55,916 nt of DNA, taken from the NCBI GenBank assembly GCA_002753515.1, contig PEAK01000015.1, positions 14,179-70,094 on the forward strand. Direction: 5' to 3'. The DNA comes from Magnetococcales bacterium. GTDB lineage: Bacteria > Pseudomonadota > Magnetococcia > Magnetococcales > UBA8363. Of the stretch, positions 10,442 through 20,027 are shown piece after piece; positions within the stretch are counted from its first letter, which is position 1, and every line of letters starts with the position of its first letter. A program made the position numbers and the translations under genes. A model generated the notes under the pieces. The model worked only from the letters and a program-made list of their open reading frames with translations. It was not told the DNA's origin and made no database searches.

Positions 10442-10720
10442 ATGAACAACAAAGACAGATTTGACGGCTACCGTTTGGAGACTTGGGAGGATACCGATGG
10501 TGATTGGATAGCCCATCTTGTTGAAATGCCCACCATCTCCGCGTTTGGTAGCTCTCCAGAAAATGCTATTGCAGAACTTGATATAGCATGGAACCTTGCC
10601 AAGGAAAGCTTTGTCGCCAATGGCGAACAAATCCCAATTGCCCCCGGTCGAAAAAAATACAGTGGCCAATTGAATGCCCGCATTGCCATTGCCAAAGACG
10701 CATTTACACAACCAGATTGA
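10442..10720 (+). CDS. Orphan HicB-family antitoxin-like protein
   Basis: The product is about 92 residues. The GDWIAHLVEMPTISAFG segment followed by SPENAIAELD and a late SGQLNARIAIAK matches the HicB (UPF0150) partial RNase-H-like fold plus a short ribbon-helix-helix remnant. AAAGGA sits 9 bases before ATG 10442, which favours this start over ATG 10433 (too close) and ATG 10403. No HicA-like toxin lies on either side. The 3' end overlaps the convergent hrpA stop by 17 bases. It could neutralise a toxin encoded elsewhere, or be a stand-alone regulator left after toxin loss. Confidence 0.7.
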   Translation: MNNKDRFDGYRLETWEDTDGDWIAHLVEMPTISAFGSSPENAIAELDIAWNLAKESFVANGEQIPIAPGRKKYSGQLNARIAIAKDAFTQPD

Positions 10721-13700
10721 TTTGTTCCCGCAATCGTTTTTCCGACACCGGTACTACCGTACCCAACTCCTGAGCGAACAGCGAGACACGGAACTCTTCC
10801 AACATCCAACGCAATCGTTCCAACTCGGGATTGTGGTCCAGCAAAGCGGAACCATTCGCCTGAATTTTTAAGAACTCACCATAGAATTCTTTGATACGAT
10901 TTGCTTTTTCGCTATCTTTCATCGGGGCGAACGTTCGTCTTTCAATACGTTTCAGGATAGCCTGGAGATAGCGGGGATATTCCTTGAGCCAAAGGAATGG
11001 CGTTTGCCAAAGAAAGTCTGGATAAATGAGATGATCCAGTTGCTCCTTGATTTCGGGGAGAATGGGTTTCAGACCGGGGTTGGCATTTTGAGTTTTCAGA
11101 TGCAGTTGAATAGTACGATAATGAGTATGAATGGCATCCAGAATGGCCTTAATGCGTTGGGCTTCAGGAAATAAATGTTTTTGCCCTTCCTGCAACCGTT
11201 GCTGAAACAAATCACGGGTCGTAATGGGTTGCGCTGCCTCGTGGAGGAACACCCGGTCGATAACAAAATCGATGATTTCACTGGTTAGGGATTTTTTTGC
11301 GCCTGTGGGCAAAGGCATCAGGATAGCCCCTGGAGAAAAGTGCAACACCGTTTTTAACTGGCGAACCTGATGCGGCAAACTGAGCGCCAACAGGCGGATC
11401 AATCCCCGACGCCGCATGGATTGGGCTTGCTCGGCATTGTCGAACACCTGCAAACTGACCGATTGCCCCCGGTCCACCAATGCGGGAAAGCCAAAGATAA
11501 GACCCGCTTCGGTATTGATTTCGATTTGTTGTGGCAGATCACCAAAAGTCCAGCGTGTCAAACCGTGTTGTTCCAAACCCGGCTTGGAAAGTGTTTGGAA
11601 CTCTTTTTGCGCCAGGGGCCCCCATTGTGTTTTCAGTTTTTCCAGATCGCGCCCCTGCTGGATCACCTTGCCAGAATCTTCGCCAATGATCATGAAGTTC
11701 ATGAGCCAATGGTCCGGCAGTTCCAGATCGCGCCACACCCGGGCCGGGATATCGACGCCACGAAATTCTTTCAATATTCGGGTTAACGCCACCGTCAGCG
11801 GTACACCTTGGGCCGGATCCAAATGCTGTAAACACAAAGCAACGGTCTCGGGTACCGGGACCAAAGGCTTGCGCCACGACTTGGGGAGCGCTTTGAGCAT
11901 GGCGGTCACTTTGTCGGACAACATCCCGGGAACCAGCCATTCAAAACGGCTTGCCGAACACTGTGACAATGCCGCCAGGGGAATGCGAACGCTGATACCA
12001 TCCTCGCCAGCACCAGGGTTAAAATGATATTCCAGGGAAAACGTCTGACCATCCATGGTCAAATGCCCCGGAAATTGCTCCTGCAAGGAAGGTTGATCAG
12101 GCAGGCGCAACAGTTCATGACGTTCAAAATGCAACAGTTGGGGATTGTGCTTGACGGCATGAAAATACCAATTGTGGAAATGACGGGCGCAATAGGTGGT
12201 CGGCGGCACCAGACGGTCATACAATGCAAACAATTCCGCCTCCTGAATCAACAGGTCGCGACGGCGGGTTTTATGTTCTTTGTCACGAATTTCCTGGATC
12301 AAGGATTGGTTGTGGAGCAAAAACGTCGCCTGGGTGGACAGGCGGTTGCCAACCAGGGCTTCCTGAATAAATATTCTTCGCGCTTCGTTGGGATCAATGG
12401 GACCAAAAGGCACCTTACGGTTCATGATCAGCGGGAGACCCGAATAGGACACCTTTTCCAAAGCCATCACCTGGCCCGATTTCTTCTCCCAACTGGCCTC
12501 ATAATAATCCCGTTTGCAGGCCGATCCCGCTGCGGCTTCGATCCATTCCGGCTCCACACGGGCGCATACCCGGGCGTATAGTCGGCTGGTTTCCACCAAC
12601 TCGGCGGCGACGATCCATGTGGGTGATTTTTTAAACAGCGCCGATCCCGGATGGATATGAAACGTTGTATTGCGACACCCGGCATACTCATTTTTGATCT
12701 TTTTCAGACCGATCATCCCCACATGGCCCGCCAATATGGCTTTATGAATGGGGGCGTAGCGCTGTTCCGCGGCAGGTGCGGAAGGATACCCCATTTCTTT
12801 GGTGATTTTTTTCAATTGCGCATAGATTTCCCACCATTCCCGAACCCGACTTGCGGCGATCAATTCCCCTTTCAAGGCATTGTGGAAGGCGGTCTTGGAA
12901 CGACTGGCATGGCGCAGTGCTTCAATGTGTTGCCATAGATTGAGCAGGGTGAGAAAATCAGAATTTTTATCGACAAACCTGCCATGCAACTCCTCGGCCT
13001 GCGTCGATCGATTCAGGGGCCATTCCCGGGGATCGGGAATGCTCAAGGCGGATGCAATGATGAGAATTTCATCGAGACATTGCAACGCAGGGGCCTCAAG
13101 AATCATCCGCCCCAAACGGGGATCGATCGGCAATCGGGCCAATTGCTTGCCAAGGGATGTCAGATGGTTGTGGCTGTCCACCGCCTTCAGTTCAGCGAGC
13201 AAACGCCATCCCTCCAGGACTGCCGCCTGGGAGGGGGGATCCATGAAAGGAAATTCATCGATGGCACCAATTCCCTGCGCTTTCATGCCGAGAATGATGG
13301 CCGCAAGTGACGTGCGCACAATCTCCGGGTCGGTAAAGGCTGGTCGCGCCTCGTAATCTTCCTCGGAATAGAGGCGGATGCAAACCCCCGGGGCGGTACG
13401 ACCGCAACGACCTTTGCGTTGGTCGGCAGAGGCCCGCGAAATCTTTTCCAATACCAGACGCTGAATGCTGCCCCGCACATCCTGGCGTTTGATTTTGGCC
13501 AGCCCGGGATCGATAACGTGACAAATCCCTGGAACGGTCAGAGAAGTTTCCGCCACGTTGGTTGCCAGGATGATGCGTGGTTTGCTACCGGGGGTGAAAA
13601 TGCGATCCTGATCCCGAGAGGCCAGCCGGGCATGGACCGGAAGAATCTCATGGCTGGCTTGCAACATTTTCCTTAACGAAACGGACATCTCGCGAATGTC

Positions 13701-14651
13701 CGCCTCACCCGGGAGAAAAACCAGGACATCCCCGGCAGCACCGCTGTGGTGCAAATGGCGAATGGTGTGCAATACCGTGGTCGTCAGATCAAGCTCCGCC
13801 TCCTCGTTTTCCTCGGGATGCGGGGGACGGTAACGCACCTCTACGGGATAACTTTTCCCAGGGATGGACAACACGGGCGCGCCACCAAAATGACGGGAAA
13901 ATTTGTCATGATCCAGCGTAGCCGAGGCGATGATCAGCTTTAAATCGGGGCGTTTGGGGAGTATGCGTTGCAGATGGCCGAGGAGGAAATCAATATTAAG
14001 GCTGCGTTCGTGCGCCTCATCGACAATAAGGGTATCATAGTGGAGGAGGAGGGGATCGTGCTGCAATTCGGCCAGGAGCAGACCATCGGTCATGATCTTG
14101 ATCAGGGAGTGGCTCTGCACCTGATCGGCGAAACGCATTTTGTAACCGACCCAATCACCAACCTTGCAGCCAAGATCATTGGCTAAAAAGGTGGCAAGGG
14201 AACGGGCAGCGATACGTCGCGGTTGGGTCATGCCGATGAAGCCGGCGGACCCGCGTTTCAGTTCTAGACAAAGTTTGGGGATTTGCGTCGTTTTTCCCGA
14301 TCCGGTGGCACTACAAATGACGATTACTTGATGATCATGAATCAACCGTTTGATTTCCTCACCCTGTTCCACAATGGGCAAAGCCAATGTGTAGCGCGGC
14401 ACCGGAAACCGTTCCAAACGTTCGGCATAACATTGACGGGCAACGGCAACCTGCTTGGCCAATGGCTCCAAGGTGGTCAACGGCAAAGACTCTTTGAAGC
14501 CTTTTTTTCGATAATGAGCCAAGCGACGCTTTAAACGATAACGATCCTTGATCAGGGTGGTGCCCAGTTGTTGCGACAATTCCTGGATTGTTTTTTGCCA
14601 CTGGCGAACAAGAGTCGCATGGGTGGAGGAGGGGAGGGGGGTATCGTTCAC
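10704..14651 (-). CDS. hrpA: ATP-dependent RNA helicase HrpA (DEAH box)
   Basis: The 1315-residue product is close to the usual HrpA length of about 1300. Walker A reads ATGSGKTTQIPK, motif II is DEAHERS (DEAH), motif III is SATLD, and motif VI lies in a QRKGRCGRTAPG stretch. HA2, OB-fold and the long HrpA-specific C-terminal region (DUF3418-like) follow. HrpA is a cytosolic DEAH helicase that in E. coli resolves stalled ribosomes and processes mRNA. The start is GTG at 14651; its GTGA overlaps the rsmJ stop by 4 bases, so the two are translationally coupled. The stop runs into the convergent hicB-like gene. Confidence 0.95.
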   Translation of the reverse strand: MNDTPLPSSTHATLVRQWQKTIQELSQQLGTTLIKDRYRLKRRLAHYRKKGFKESLPLTTLEPLAKQVAVARQCYAERLERFPVPRYTLALPIVEQGEEIKRLIHDHQVIVICSATGSGKTTQIPKLCLELKRGSAGFIGMTQPRRIAARSLATFLANDLGCKVGDWVGYKMRFADQVQSHSLIKIMTDGLLLAELQHDPLLLHYDTLIVDEAHERSLNIDFLLGHLQRILPKRPDLKLIIASATLDHDKFSRHFGGAPVLSIPGKSYPVEVRYRPPHPEENEEAELDLTTTVLHTIRHLHHSGAAGDVLVFLPGEADIREMSVSLRKMLQASHEILPVHARLASRDQDRIFTPGSKPRIILATNVAETSLTVPGICHVIDPGLAKIKRQDVRGSIQRLVLEKISRASADQRKGRCGRTAPGVCIRLYSEEDYEARPAFTDPEIVRTSLAAIILGMKAQGIGAIDEFPFMDPPSQAAVLEGWRLLAELKAVDSHNHLTSLGKQLARLPIDPRLGRMILEAPALQCLDEILIIASALSIPDPREWPLNRSTQAEELHGRFVDKNSDFLTLLNLWQHIEALRHASRSKTAFHNALKGELIAASRVREWWEIYAQLKKITKEMGYPSAPAAEQRYAPIHKAILAGHVGMIGLKKIKNEYAGCRNTTFHIHPGSALFKKSPTWIVAAELVETSRLYARVCARVEPEWIEAAAGSACKRDYYEASWEKKSGQVMALEKVSYSGLPLIMNRKVPFGPIDPNEARRIFIQEALVGNRLSTQATFLLHNQSLIQEIRDKEHKTRRRDLLIQEAELFALYDRLVPPTTYCARHFHNWYFHAVKHNPQLLHFERHELLRLPDQPSLQEQFPGHLTMDGQTFSLEYHFNPGAGEDGISVRIPLAALSQCSASRFEWLVPGMLSDKVTAMLKALPKSWRKPLVPVPETVALCLQHLDPAQGVPLTVALTRILKEFRGVDIPARVWRDLELPDHWLMNFMIIGEDSGKVIQQGRDLEKLKTQWGPLAQKEFQTLSKPGLEQHGLTRWTFGDLPQQIEINTEAGLIFGFPALVDRGQSVSLQVFDNAEQAQSMRRRGLIRLLALSLPHQVRQLKTVLHFSPGAILMPLPTGAKKSLTSEIIDFVIDRVFLHEAAQPITTRDLFQQRLQEGQKHLFPEAQRIKAILDAIHTHYRTIQLHLKTQNANPGLKPILPEIKEQLDHLIYPDFLWQTPFLWLKEYPRYLQAILKRIERRTFAPMKDSEKANRIKEFYGEFLKIQANGSALLDHNPELERLRWMLEEFRVSLFAQELGTVVPVSEKRLREQINLVV

Positions 14652-15460
14652 ATCTGCTCCGCAAGGTAAATATCATAGCGGATGGTTGTCCCCTGGAGAC
14701 TGAAACTGGGTGCCCGTCCATCCAAGGGGGGTGCCTTGAGGGGACGTTTGACGACAACACGCTGGGGATGACAGCGTAAGGCCGCTGCCAAGAGTTCAGG
14801 GGCATCGTCATCCAACCCAACCAACGAACGCAATACCTGCATCTCTTTTTTGGATAAAGCCGAAGCATTGGCCTTGGCAAACATGGGATCGAGATAAATC
14901 ACCTCGGGGGGAGAACATTGTTCGTGCATCCAAGAGATGGCATCGGCTGTGTCCAGGGTGACGTGATCTTGCAGAATAGGTTGGGTATCCCGATCAGCCA
15001 ATCCACGTTGGACAGCATCTTCCAGCAGGGCAGCAACGATGCGTGAACGCTCCACCCAGTGAACCCGGCATCCGTAGCAGGCCAGGAGGAAACCATCCTG
15101 GCCTAAACCGGCAGTAACATCCCATACCGTGGCGTGGGGATGTTTGCGCAAGCCAATGGCTCGGGGTAACAAACCATTTTTGCCTTCCTGGCGTTGGATG
15201 GCGTGCGCTTTGGTCAGGGAGAATTCGGCGAACACCCCCTTTTGTTTGGAGTGACCCAAGTGGATTTCCAAACGATTGTTGGCAACGACCAGGATGGGGT
15301 TTTGTTTCTCATTCCGTAGCTGCATGACAAGAGGGGCACCCAAACGAGCGGACCAATAACGCGCTTTTTCCAGGGATGATTCGTCCGAGGGATAAATGGA
15401 TATCCGGCCTTCAGTAATAATTATTGGCAAAGCGGTTACGATCCTCGCTTCAAGTCTCAA
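14648..15460 (-). CDS. rsmJ: 16S rRNA (guanine1516-N2)-methyltransferase RsmJ
   Basis: A SAM-dependent methyltransferase for m2G1516 in the 30S subunit. Diagnostic blocks are VWDVTAGLGQDGFLLACYG (SAM-binding motif I), WVERS, VIYLDPMFAK (catalytic DPMF) and the late VVVKRP with YDIY ending. Length is 270 residues, near the family norm of about 250. The annotated start is TTG at 15460 and is uncertain; a later TTG inside the first 15 codons is possible. It lies directly upstream of hrpA with a 4-base overlap, so both are probably one transcript. Confidence 0.9.
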   Translation of the reverse strand: MRLEARIVTALPIIITEGRISIYPSDESSLEKARYWSARLGAPLVMQLRNEKQNPILVVANNRLEIHLGHSKQKGVFAEFSLTKAHAIQRQEGKNGLLPRAIGLRKHPHATVWDVTAGLGQDGFLLACYGCRVHWVERSRIVAALLEDAVQRGLADRDTQPILQDHVTLDTADAISWMHEQCSPPEVIYLDPMFAKANASALSKKEMQVLRSLVGLDDDAPELLAAALRCHPQRVVVKRPLKAPPLDGRAPSFSLQGTTIRYDIYLAEQM

Positions 15461-15507
15461 AGTCCGCAGATGGCCTCAAAAGAGGATTCCCGGGACACCC
15501 TTTTCAT

Positions 15508-17739
15508 TTATCCCACGGGTGGACGACACACCCCATTCCAGTGCGTTGGGGGTGGGGTTTTTCTAAAACGACGAATCCTGGCCAGATAAATCTCATACAA
15601 CCGATCTCCCGGATCTACTTTCATTAAATTTTTCAAACCTTCCTCTGCCAAATCCCACTCTTTCTGGCGAAATTGCTTAACCACTTTGTGGAATGCTTCG
15701 ATCCGGGACAACATTTCCGTACTCACCTCTTGCCGCAAGCCCACCGGTTCATAAATGGTTATGGCGGTTTCCCCACCCTCCGGTAAAATGCGGTCCAATT
15801 CCCGAAACACCCGGTCCGCATCCAACAAGCGCGTCTGTTCCCCGACAATAATGGGCACATCATAGTAGGAAGCCAGGGAGGCGAGCCATTGCACCTGTTG
15901 GGCCGGCTCTCCCAACACGGTCAACTCTTTACGAAAGTCGGAACCAACGACATGACAGGTCATCACCCCGGTTTGAATGGCGAAATGACAGCGAATTCGA
16001 GGCCAACCGCGTATTTGTAATTCATCTTCCAGCCTATTCAAGCGGGAAACCATTTCCACAACAGCCGTCATGGCATTGCGTCCATGCCTGGGATCCGCCA
16101 CGGGGGCACCCCAAAAAGCGACCAATGATTCCCGATGATAATGATCCAAGGTACCCCGATGCTGCTGGATAACTTCCGTTAACGGATTCAGGAAAGTGTG
16201 CATCCAGTTCGCCAAATCGTGAGGATGAACTTTTTTGGCAATTTGGCCAAAGTTGGGGACCGCCGACGTGATGACGGTCATTTCCCGTTGTTCGCCTTCG
16301 GAAAGCAGGGAATGGTCCGCCCGTATCATGGTGTCAAGTACCTGAAGTGGCAAATGTCTGCCATAACGGGCAACCAGCAGGTTACGTTTGCGGGTCACGC
16401 CGAACAGTTCAAAAGTCAGATCGCCCAGCAACAAAACAAGCATCAACACGGTCATTGTTGTCCAAGGCAGTTGGATATCCCAATATTGCCAAAGATAAAT
16501 ATTGATCACTATCAGCAGCAGTGACAGCAGGATGACGGCGATCAAGCGCCAAATCCAGGCCATCCAAGGAAAGGCGAGGGTCAGGAATGTGCCCAGCAGT
16601 CCCATGAGGATCACTTCGGGCCAGGGAGTGGAACCCGGAATTTTTTTCAGATTGGCATCCATCAAACCGCTGATGATATTGGCGGCGATTTCCACACTGG
16701 GGACTCTTTCCGCCAGGGGGGTCAGCAGATATCGGCCCATTTGTTCCTCGCTGGACGAACCGATCAGTACGACAGCGGCATCCAATATTTTTTTGTCGGG
16801 CAGCCGTTCCAGGATGTCCACGGCAGAAAATCGTGGGAAACTGCCCTGTTTGCCACGGTATGGGACCAGGATAGCCCCTTGGGAATCGACAAAAATTTTA
16901 TGTGGCCCCAAGGCGATCCATTCCAGATTGGCCCCTTTGTTTCCATTCCCCTCACCGGCGCGGACCCCCACGGACCAACTGGGATCTCCCAGAATGGTGC
17001 GGATAATCCCCAGGGGGAGGGATTGATACAGAGCGCCATTGTACAATTGCAGCAGGGGGAAACGCCGGACGACCCCATCTTGGTCCAGCACCGGGTTGTC
17101 GATAAATCCCGCCCCGGTGGCCGCATCCTGAATGGTGGAGATATTGGCGTTGTAACCAAAGGCTTTGACGGCATACACATCATCGTAACCCAATTCCCGC
17201 AAGGTTATGATCGGGGCGGGCAAAACGCCGGTATCGGCCAGCCCGGAAAACGATGATTTGCGAAAACGAAATCCCAAGTTCACGGGTCTTTCCCGCAAAC
17301 TTTGGGCAAAAACGCGATCTCGGTCCAGGACCGGTCGTAATCTGTTCAGTTCAGCCAAATACGGGGAATCCTGACTCAGGGGGCCCTTGGCCAGGGATTC
17401 CAATTGGGCAAGACCGGATGCCGAATCAACTTCCGAGAAAACCAAGTCAATACCCAGTACCCCGATGCGATAATGTTCAAACAAGGTATCCACCAGGTTG
17501 GCCATGCGATCACGCGGCCACGGCCAAGCCCCCAGAGCGGCCAAACTTTTTTCGTCGATATCCACGATCACGAGGCGGGGGTCACTGACGTCAAGCGTGG
17601 TTTGCCGTACCTTGAAGTCGTAAAAGGCCCGTTCCAAACGATTGAGCAGGGGAAGATGGATAATGCCAAATCCGTGGATCAAAAACAGCAGCGTCATCCC
17701 CGTAAGAACCAGGTATCGGCTTATCTGCCAATGGGTCAC
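15508..17739 (-). CDS. CHASE2 domain membrane protein with degenerate class III adenylate/guanylate cyclase domain
   Basis: The product is 743 residues. After one N-terminal membrane segment comes a CHASE2 sensor domain (YDFKVRQ, VIVDIDEKSL, GAWPWPRD, GIDLVFSE), expected in the periplasm. Three membrane segments follow (about 365-430), then a cyclase homology domain (about 460-640). The cyclase fold is clear (LAFWGAPVADPRHG-like block, TG...VVGS, TVLGEP), but catalytic positions have changed: the first metal Asp of the usual SD is Ala (TSAVPNFG), GD becomes RE (YHRESLVAFWG), and the transition-state Asn/Arg block reads GEPAQQVQWL. It is probably a signalling pseudo-cyclase. The start is GTG 17739 with GAGGGG upstream. 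The HD-GYP gene lies 87 bp upstream on the same strand. Confidence 0.85.
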   Translation of the reverse strand: MTHWQISRYLVLTGMTLLFLIHGFGIIHLPLLNRLERAFYDFKVRQTTLDVSDPRLVIVDIDEKSLAALGAWPWPRDRMANLVDTLFEHYRIGVLGIDLVFSEVDSASGLAQLESLAKGPLSQDSPYLAELNRLRPVLDRDRVFAQSLRERPVNLGFRFRKSSFSGLADTGVLPAPIITLRELGYDDVYAVKAFGYNANISTIQDAATGAGFIDNPVLDQDGVVRRFPLLQLYNGALYQSLPLGIIRTILGDPSWSVGVRAGEGNGNKGANLEWIALGPHKIFVDSQGAILVPYRGKQGSFPRFSAVDILERLPDKKILDAAVVLIGSSSEEQMGRYLLTPLAERVPSVEIAANIISGLMDANLKKIPGSTPWPEVILMGLLGTFLTLAFPWMAWIWRLIAVILLSLLLIVINIYLWQYWDIQLPWTTMTVLMLVLLLGDLTFELFGVTRKRNLLVARYGRHLPLQVLDTMIRADHSLLSEGEQREMTVITSAVPNFGQIAKKVHPHDLANWMHTFLNPLTEVIQQHRGTLDHYHRESLVAFWGAPVADPRHGRNAMTAVVEMVSRLNRLEDELQIRGWPRIRCHFAIQTGVMTCHVVGSDFRKELTVLGEPAQQVQWLASLASYYDVPIIVGEQTRLLDADRVFRELDRILPEGGETAITIYEPVGLRQEVSTEMLSRIEAFHKVVKQFRQKEWDLAEEGLKNLMKVDPGDRLYEIYLARIRRFRKTPPPTHWNGVCRPPVG

Positions 17740-17826
17740 AGAACACCCCTCACCAAGTCATCCCAGCCAACCGCATGGATTTCAATAGCATAATCCTCAA
17801 ATTGAACAAGGATGGACAACGTCCAC

Positions 17827-19539
17827 TCAAGGCTCATAACCTGGAATTTTTTTCGGAACGATTTCGTCGATTTGCTTGGGATCCAAATATTTTTGTGCAT
17901 ACTCCAGATACACCTGCTCTTTGATGAATACCTGGAACAGATCAGGATCGACGTGCTGATCTTTTTTCATGAATCCCAGGATTTTCAAGGATTCTGAAAG
18001 GGTTTTGGCAGGTTTGTAGGGTCTATCAGAGGCGGTCAAAGCTTCAAACACATCGGCAATCGCCATGATACGCGCCCCTATCGACATTTGGTCCCGGGTC
18101 AACCCCTCAGGATATCCTTTACCGTTCATCGTTTCGTGATGCGATCCCGCCATTTCGGGAACACGCGCCAACTGTTTTGGGAACTTAAGATTTTTCAACA
18201 TATTTTTGGTGGCCACCACATGGTGGTTGATGATTTCCCGCTCTTCATCGGTCAAAGTGCCCTTGGCAATGCACAGATTTTTTATTTCATCCTCGGTCAA
18301 AAAATTCACCAATTCGCCATCACAATTGACCCACTTTTTCTCTCCGATTTCCTGAATGCGTTTTTTGCGGTCGGCGGTCATGAACTCGCCACCTATGTTG
18401 GTCGTCTGGACAAATTTTTGATCATCCTGGATTTGGGCCAACTGCTGGTGATAGGCCGCTTCAAGTTCGGGAATTTGCGACATATCGCCCTGTTCCATGG
18501 CGGCGACTTTTTGCCGCAGAAACGCCACTTCAGCATCGCGTTTCAAGACATCAAAGCGGGCATTGACGCTGTGTATGCGATCGTAAATGGTTTGTAACTT
18601 GGTTGCTTTATCCACGACATATTCCGGGGTGACCACCTTGCCGCAATCGTGCATCCACGCGGCGATACGCAATTCATAGAGATCATCTTCGTTGGGACGG
18701 TAATCCTTGAGTTCCCCGATATCAGAGCGAGCCGCCGCCCGGGCCAACATTTCCGACAATACCGGCACCCGTTCACAATGGCCGCCGGTATAGGGGGATT
18801 TGTCGTCGATGGCGTTGGCGATGGTTTTAATGAAGGATTCAAACAATTTTTTCAAATCTTCGATCAACCGTTGGTTGGTCATGGAGATGGCCGCCTGCGA
18901 GGCCAATGATTCGGCCAACTGTTGGTCCCTGATGGAAAACGGTCGAATCTCCCCGGTTTGGAAATCCTTGGCGTTGATGAGTTGCAAAACACCGATGATT
19001 TCGCGCTCATGGTTTTTCAAGGGTACCGTCAAGAACGATTTCGAACGGTAGCCGGTCATCTGGTCGAACTTTTTCGTCCCTGTGAAATCAAATCCTTCCG
19101 CCTCGTAGGCATCCGGTATGTTGATGGTGATATCCTGGAGTGCCGCCGCTGCGGCGATCATTTGCAAATTGGGCTCGCCATCACTTTTGTAGAGGGGTAG
19201 GGGAGGGAAGGGGATATCCACGCCGGTTGTCCCCCCCATGGCAATCTTCAGGGAGTCGGTGCGAATAATCTGAAATTTCAAAGAATTATCTTCAGTCTTG
19301 GTATACATGGTGCCGGCATCGGCATTGGTTAAATCTTTGGCACCGAGTAATATATTTTCCAATAACTTTTTGGTATCATGTTCAGAGGACAGGGCAATAC
19401 CCAACTGGTTGAGCTTGTCAACCCGTGCCAGGAGACTGCCCACATCCTCCACATCATCGGGTAACACACGTGGTAGCAAAGAGCTGTCAAAACCAGCATT
19501 CCGAGGTGAAAATTGGTTTTTGTTCTTGTCTGTACCCAT
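17827..19539 (-). CDS. GAF-HD-GYP protein, putative cyclic di-GMP phosphodiesterase
   Basis: The product is 570 residues from ATG 19539, which has AGGA six bases upstream. The frame stays open 90 codons further to 19809, but that extension lacks an SD. A GAF domain (about 50-245) precedes an HD-GYP domain with HCERV, the metal pair in AWMHDCGK, and HHETMNGKGYPEG. An insertion of about 130 residues containing a coiled-coil-like stretch separates the HD and GYP halves. The GYP motif has Asn where Asp is usual (HHExxDGxGYP). HD-GYP enzymes hydrolyse c-di-GMP; the GAF domain would sense a ligand. The CHASE2 pseudo-cyclase follows downstream, so the two may form one signalling unit. Confidence 0.88.
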   Translation of the reverse strand: MGTDKNKNQFSPRNAGFDSSLLPRVLPDDVEDVGSLLARVDKLNQLGIALSSEHDTKKLLENILLGAKDLTNADAGTMYTKTEDNSLKFQIIRTDSLKIAMGGTTGVDIPFPPLPLYKSDGEPNLQMIAAAAALQDITINIPDAYEAEGFDFTGTKKFDQMTGYRSKSFLTVPLKNHEREIIGVLQLINAKDFQTGEIRPFSIRDQQLAESLASQAAISMTNQRLIEDLKKLFESFIKTIANAIDDKSPYTGGHCERVPVLSEMLARAAARSDIGELKDYRPNEDDLYELRIAAWMHDCGKVVTPEYVVDKATKLQTIYDRIHSVNARFDVLKRDAEVAFLRQKVAAMEQGDMSQIPELEAAYHQQLAQIQDDQKFVQTTNIGGEFMTADRKKRIQEIGEKKWVNCDGELVNFLTEDEIKNLCIAKGTLTDEEREIINHHVVATKNMLKNLKFPKQLARVPEMAGSHHETMNGKGYPEGLTRDQMSIGARIMAIADVFEALTASDRPYKPAKTLSESLKILGFMKKDQHVDPDLFQVFIKEQVYLEYAQKYLDPKQIDEIVPKKIPGYEP

Positions 19540-19847
19540 GGCGCTTCCTGAATTCATCCAGTCGATTAAAGAATGACGATAGCCAGCCCTGATCGGCATG
19601 GTAAACGATTCTGCCGGATATTTCACCATAAGAATGTGTACGTCCATCAGACTGTCATTACGCTCCCTGAAAACCGCGAGCTTCATCAGCCTCAACATTC
19701 GGTGGAACAGGAATTCGATAGATTGCTTCCAGTCCTTCCTTATCAGGACATCCTTATCGGATGGTTGCAACCACAGGTTAACTGATGTGTCAAAATGTAA
19801 CATTTTCAATAACCATGTTCAATGGTTTCTATTTCGTTGCCGCCATG

Positions 19848-19934
19848 ATTTAACATAATACATCTTATGCGACTCCTCTGGGCCGCAAAGGCCTCAGGGG
19901 ACCTTCAGGACGCATAAGCAACGTTATGTTAAAT
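19848..19934. other. 87-bp imperfect palindrome upstream of metG
   Basis: The outer arms ATTTAACATAA and TTATGTTAAAT pair perfectly (11 bp). Inside them CTTATGCG pairs with CGCATAAG (8 bp), and inside that a G+C-rich stem is capped by GGCC-GCAAA-GGCC. It sits 94 bp before the metG start and is divergent from the HD-GYP gene. No T-run follows, so it is not an ordinary terminator. It could be a transcribed leader structure, a regulator site or a small palindromic element. Confidence 0.7.
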
Positions 19935-20027
19935 CGCGTCTGTTGCGGTAAGTCTTGCCGTAAACCGTTGATCCGATTACCATGAAAGGCTCCTTTTTGG
20001 TAACCCTCAAGCGAAAGCGTTCATCCC

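Noticed and set aside
17827-19809. 660-residue form of the HD-GYP protein
   Set aside because: The 90-residue extension has no SD, while ATG 19539 has AGGA six bases upstream and GAF begins soon after.
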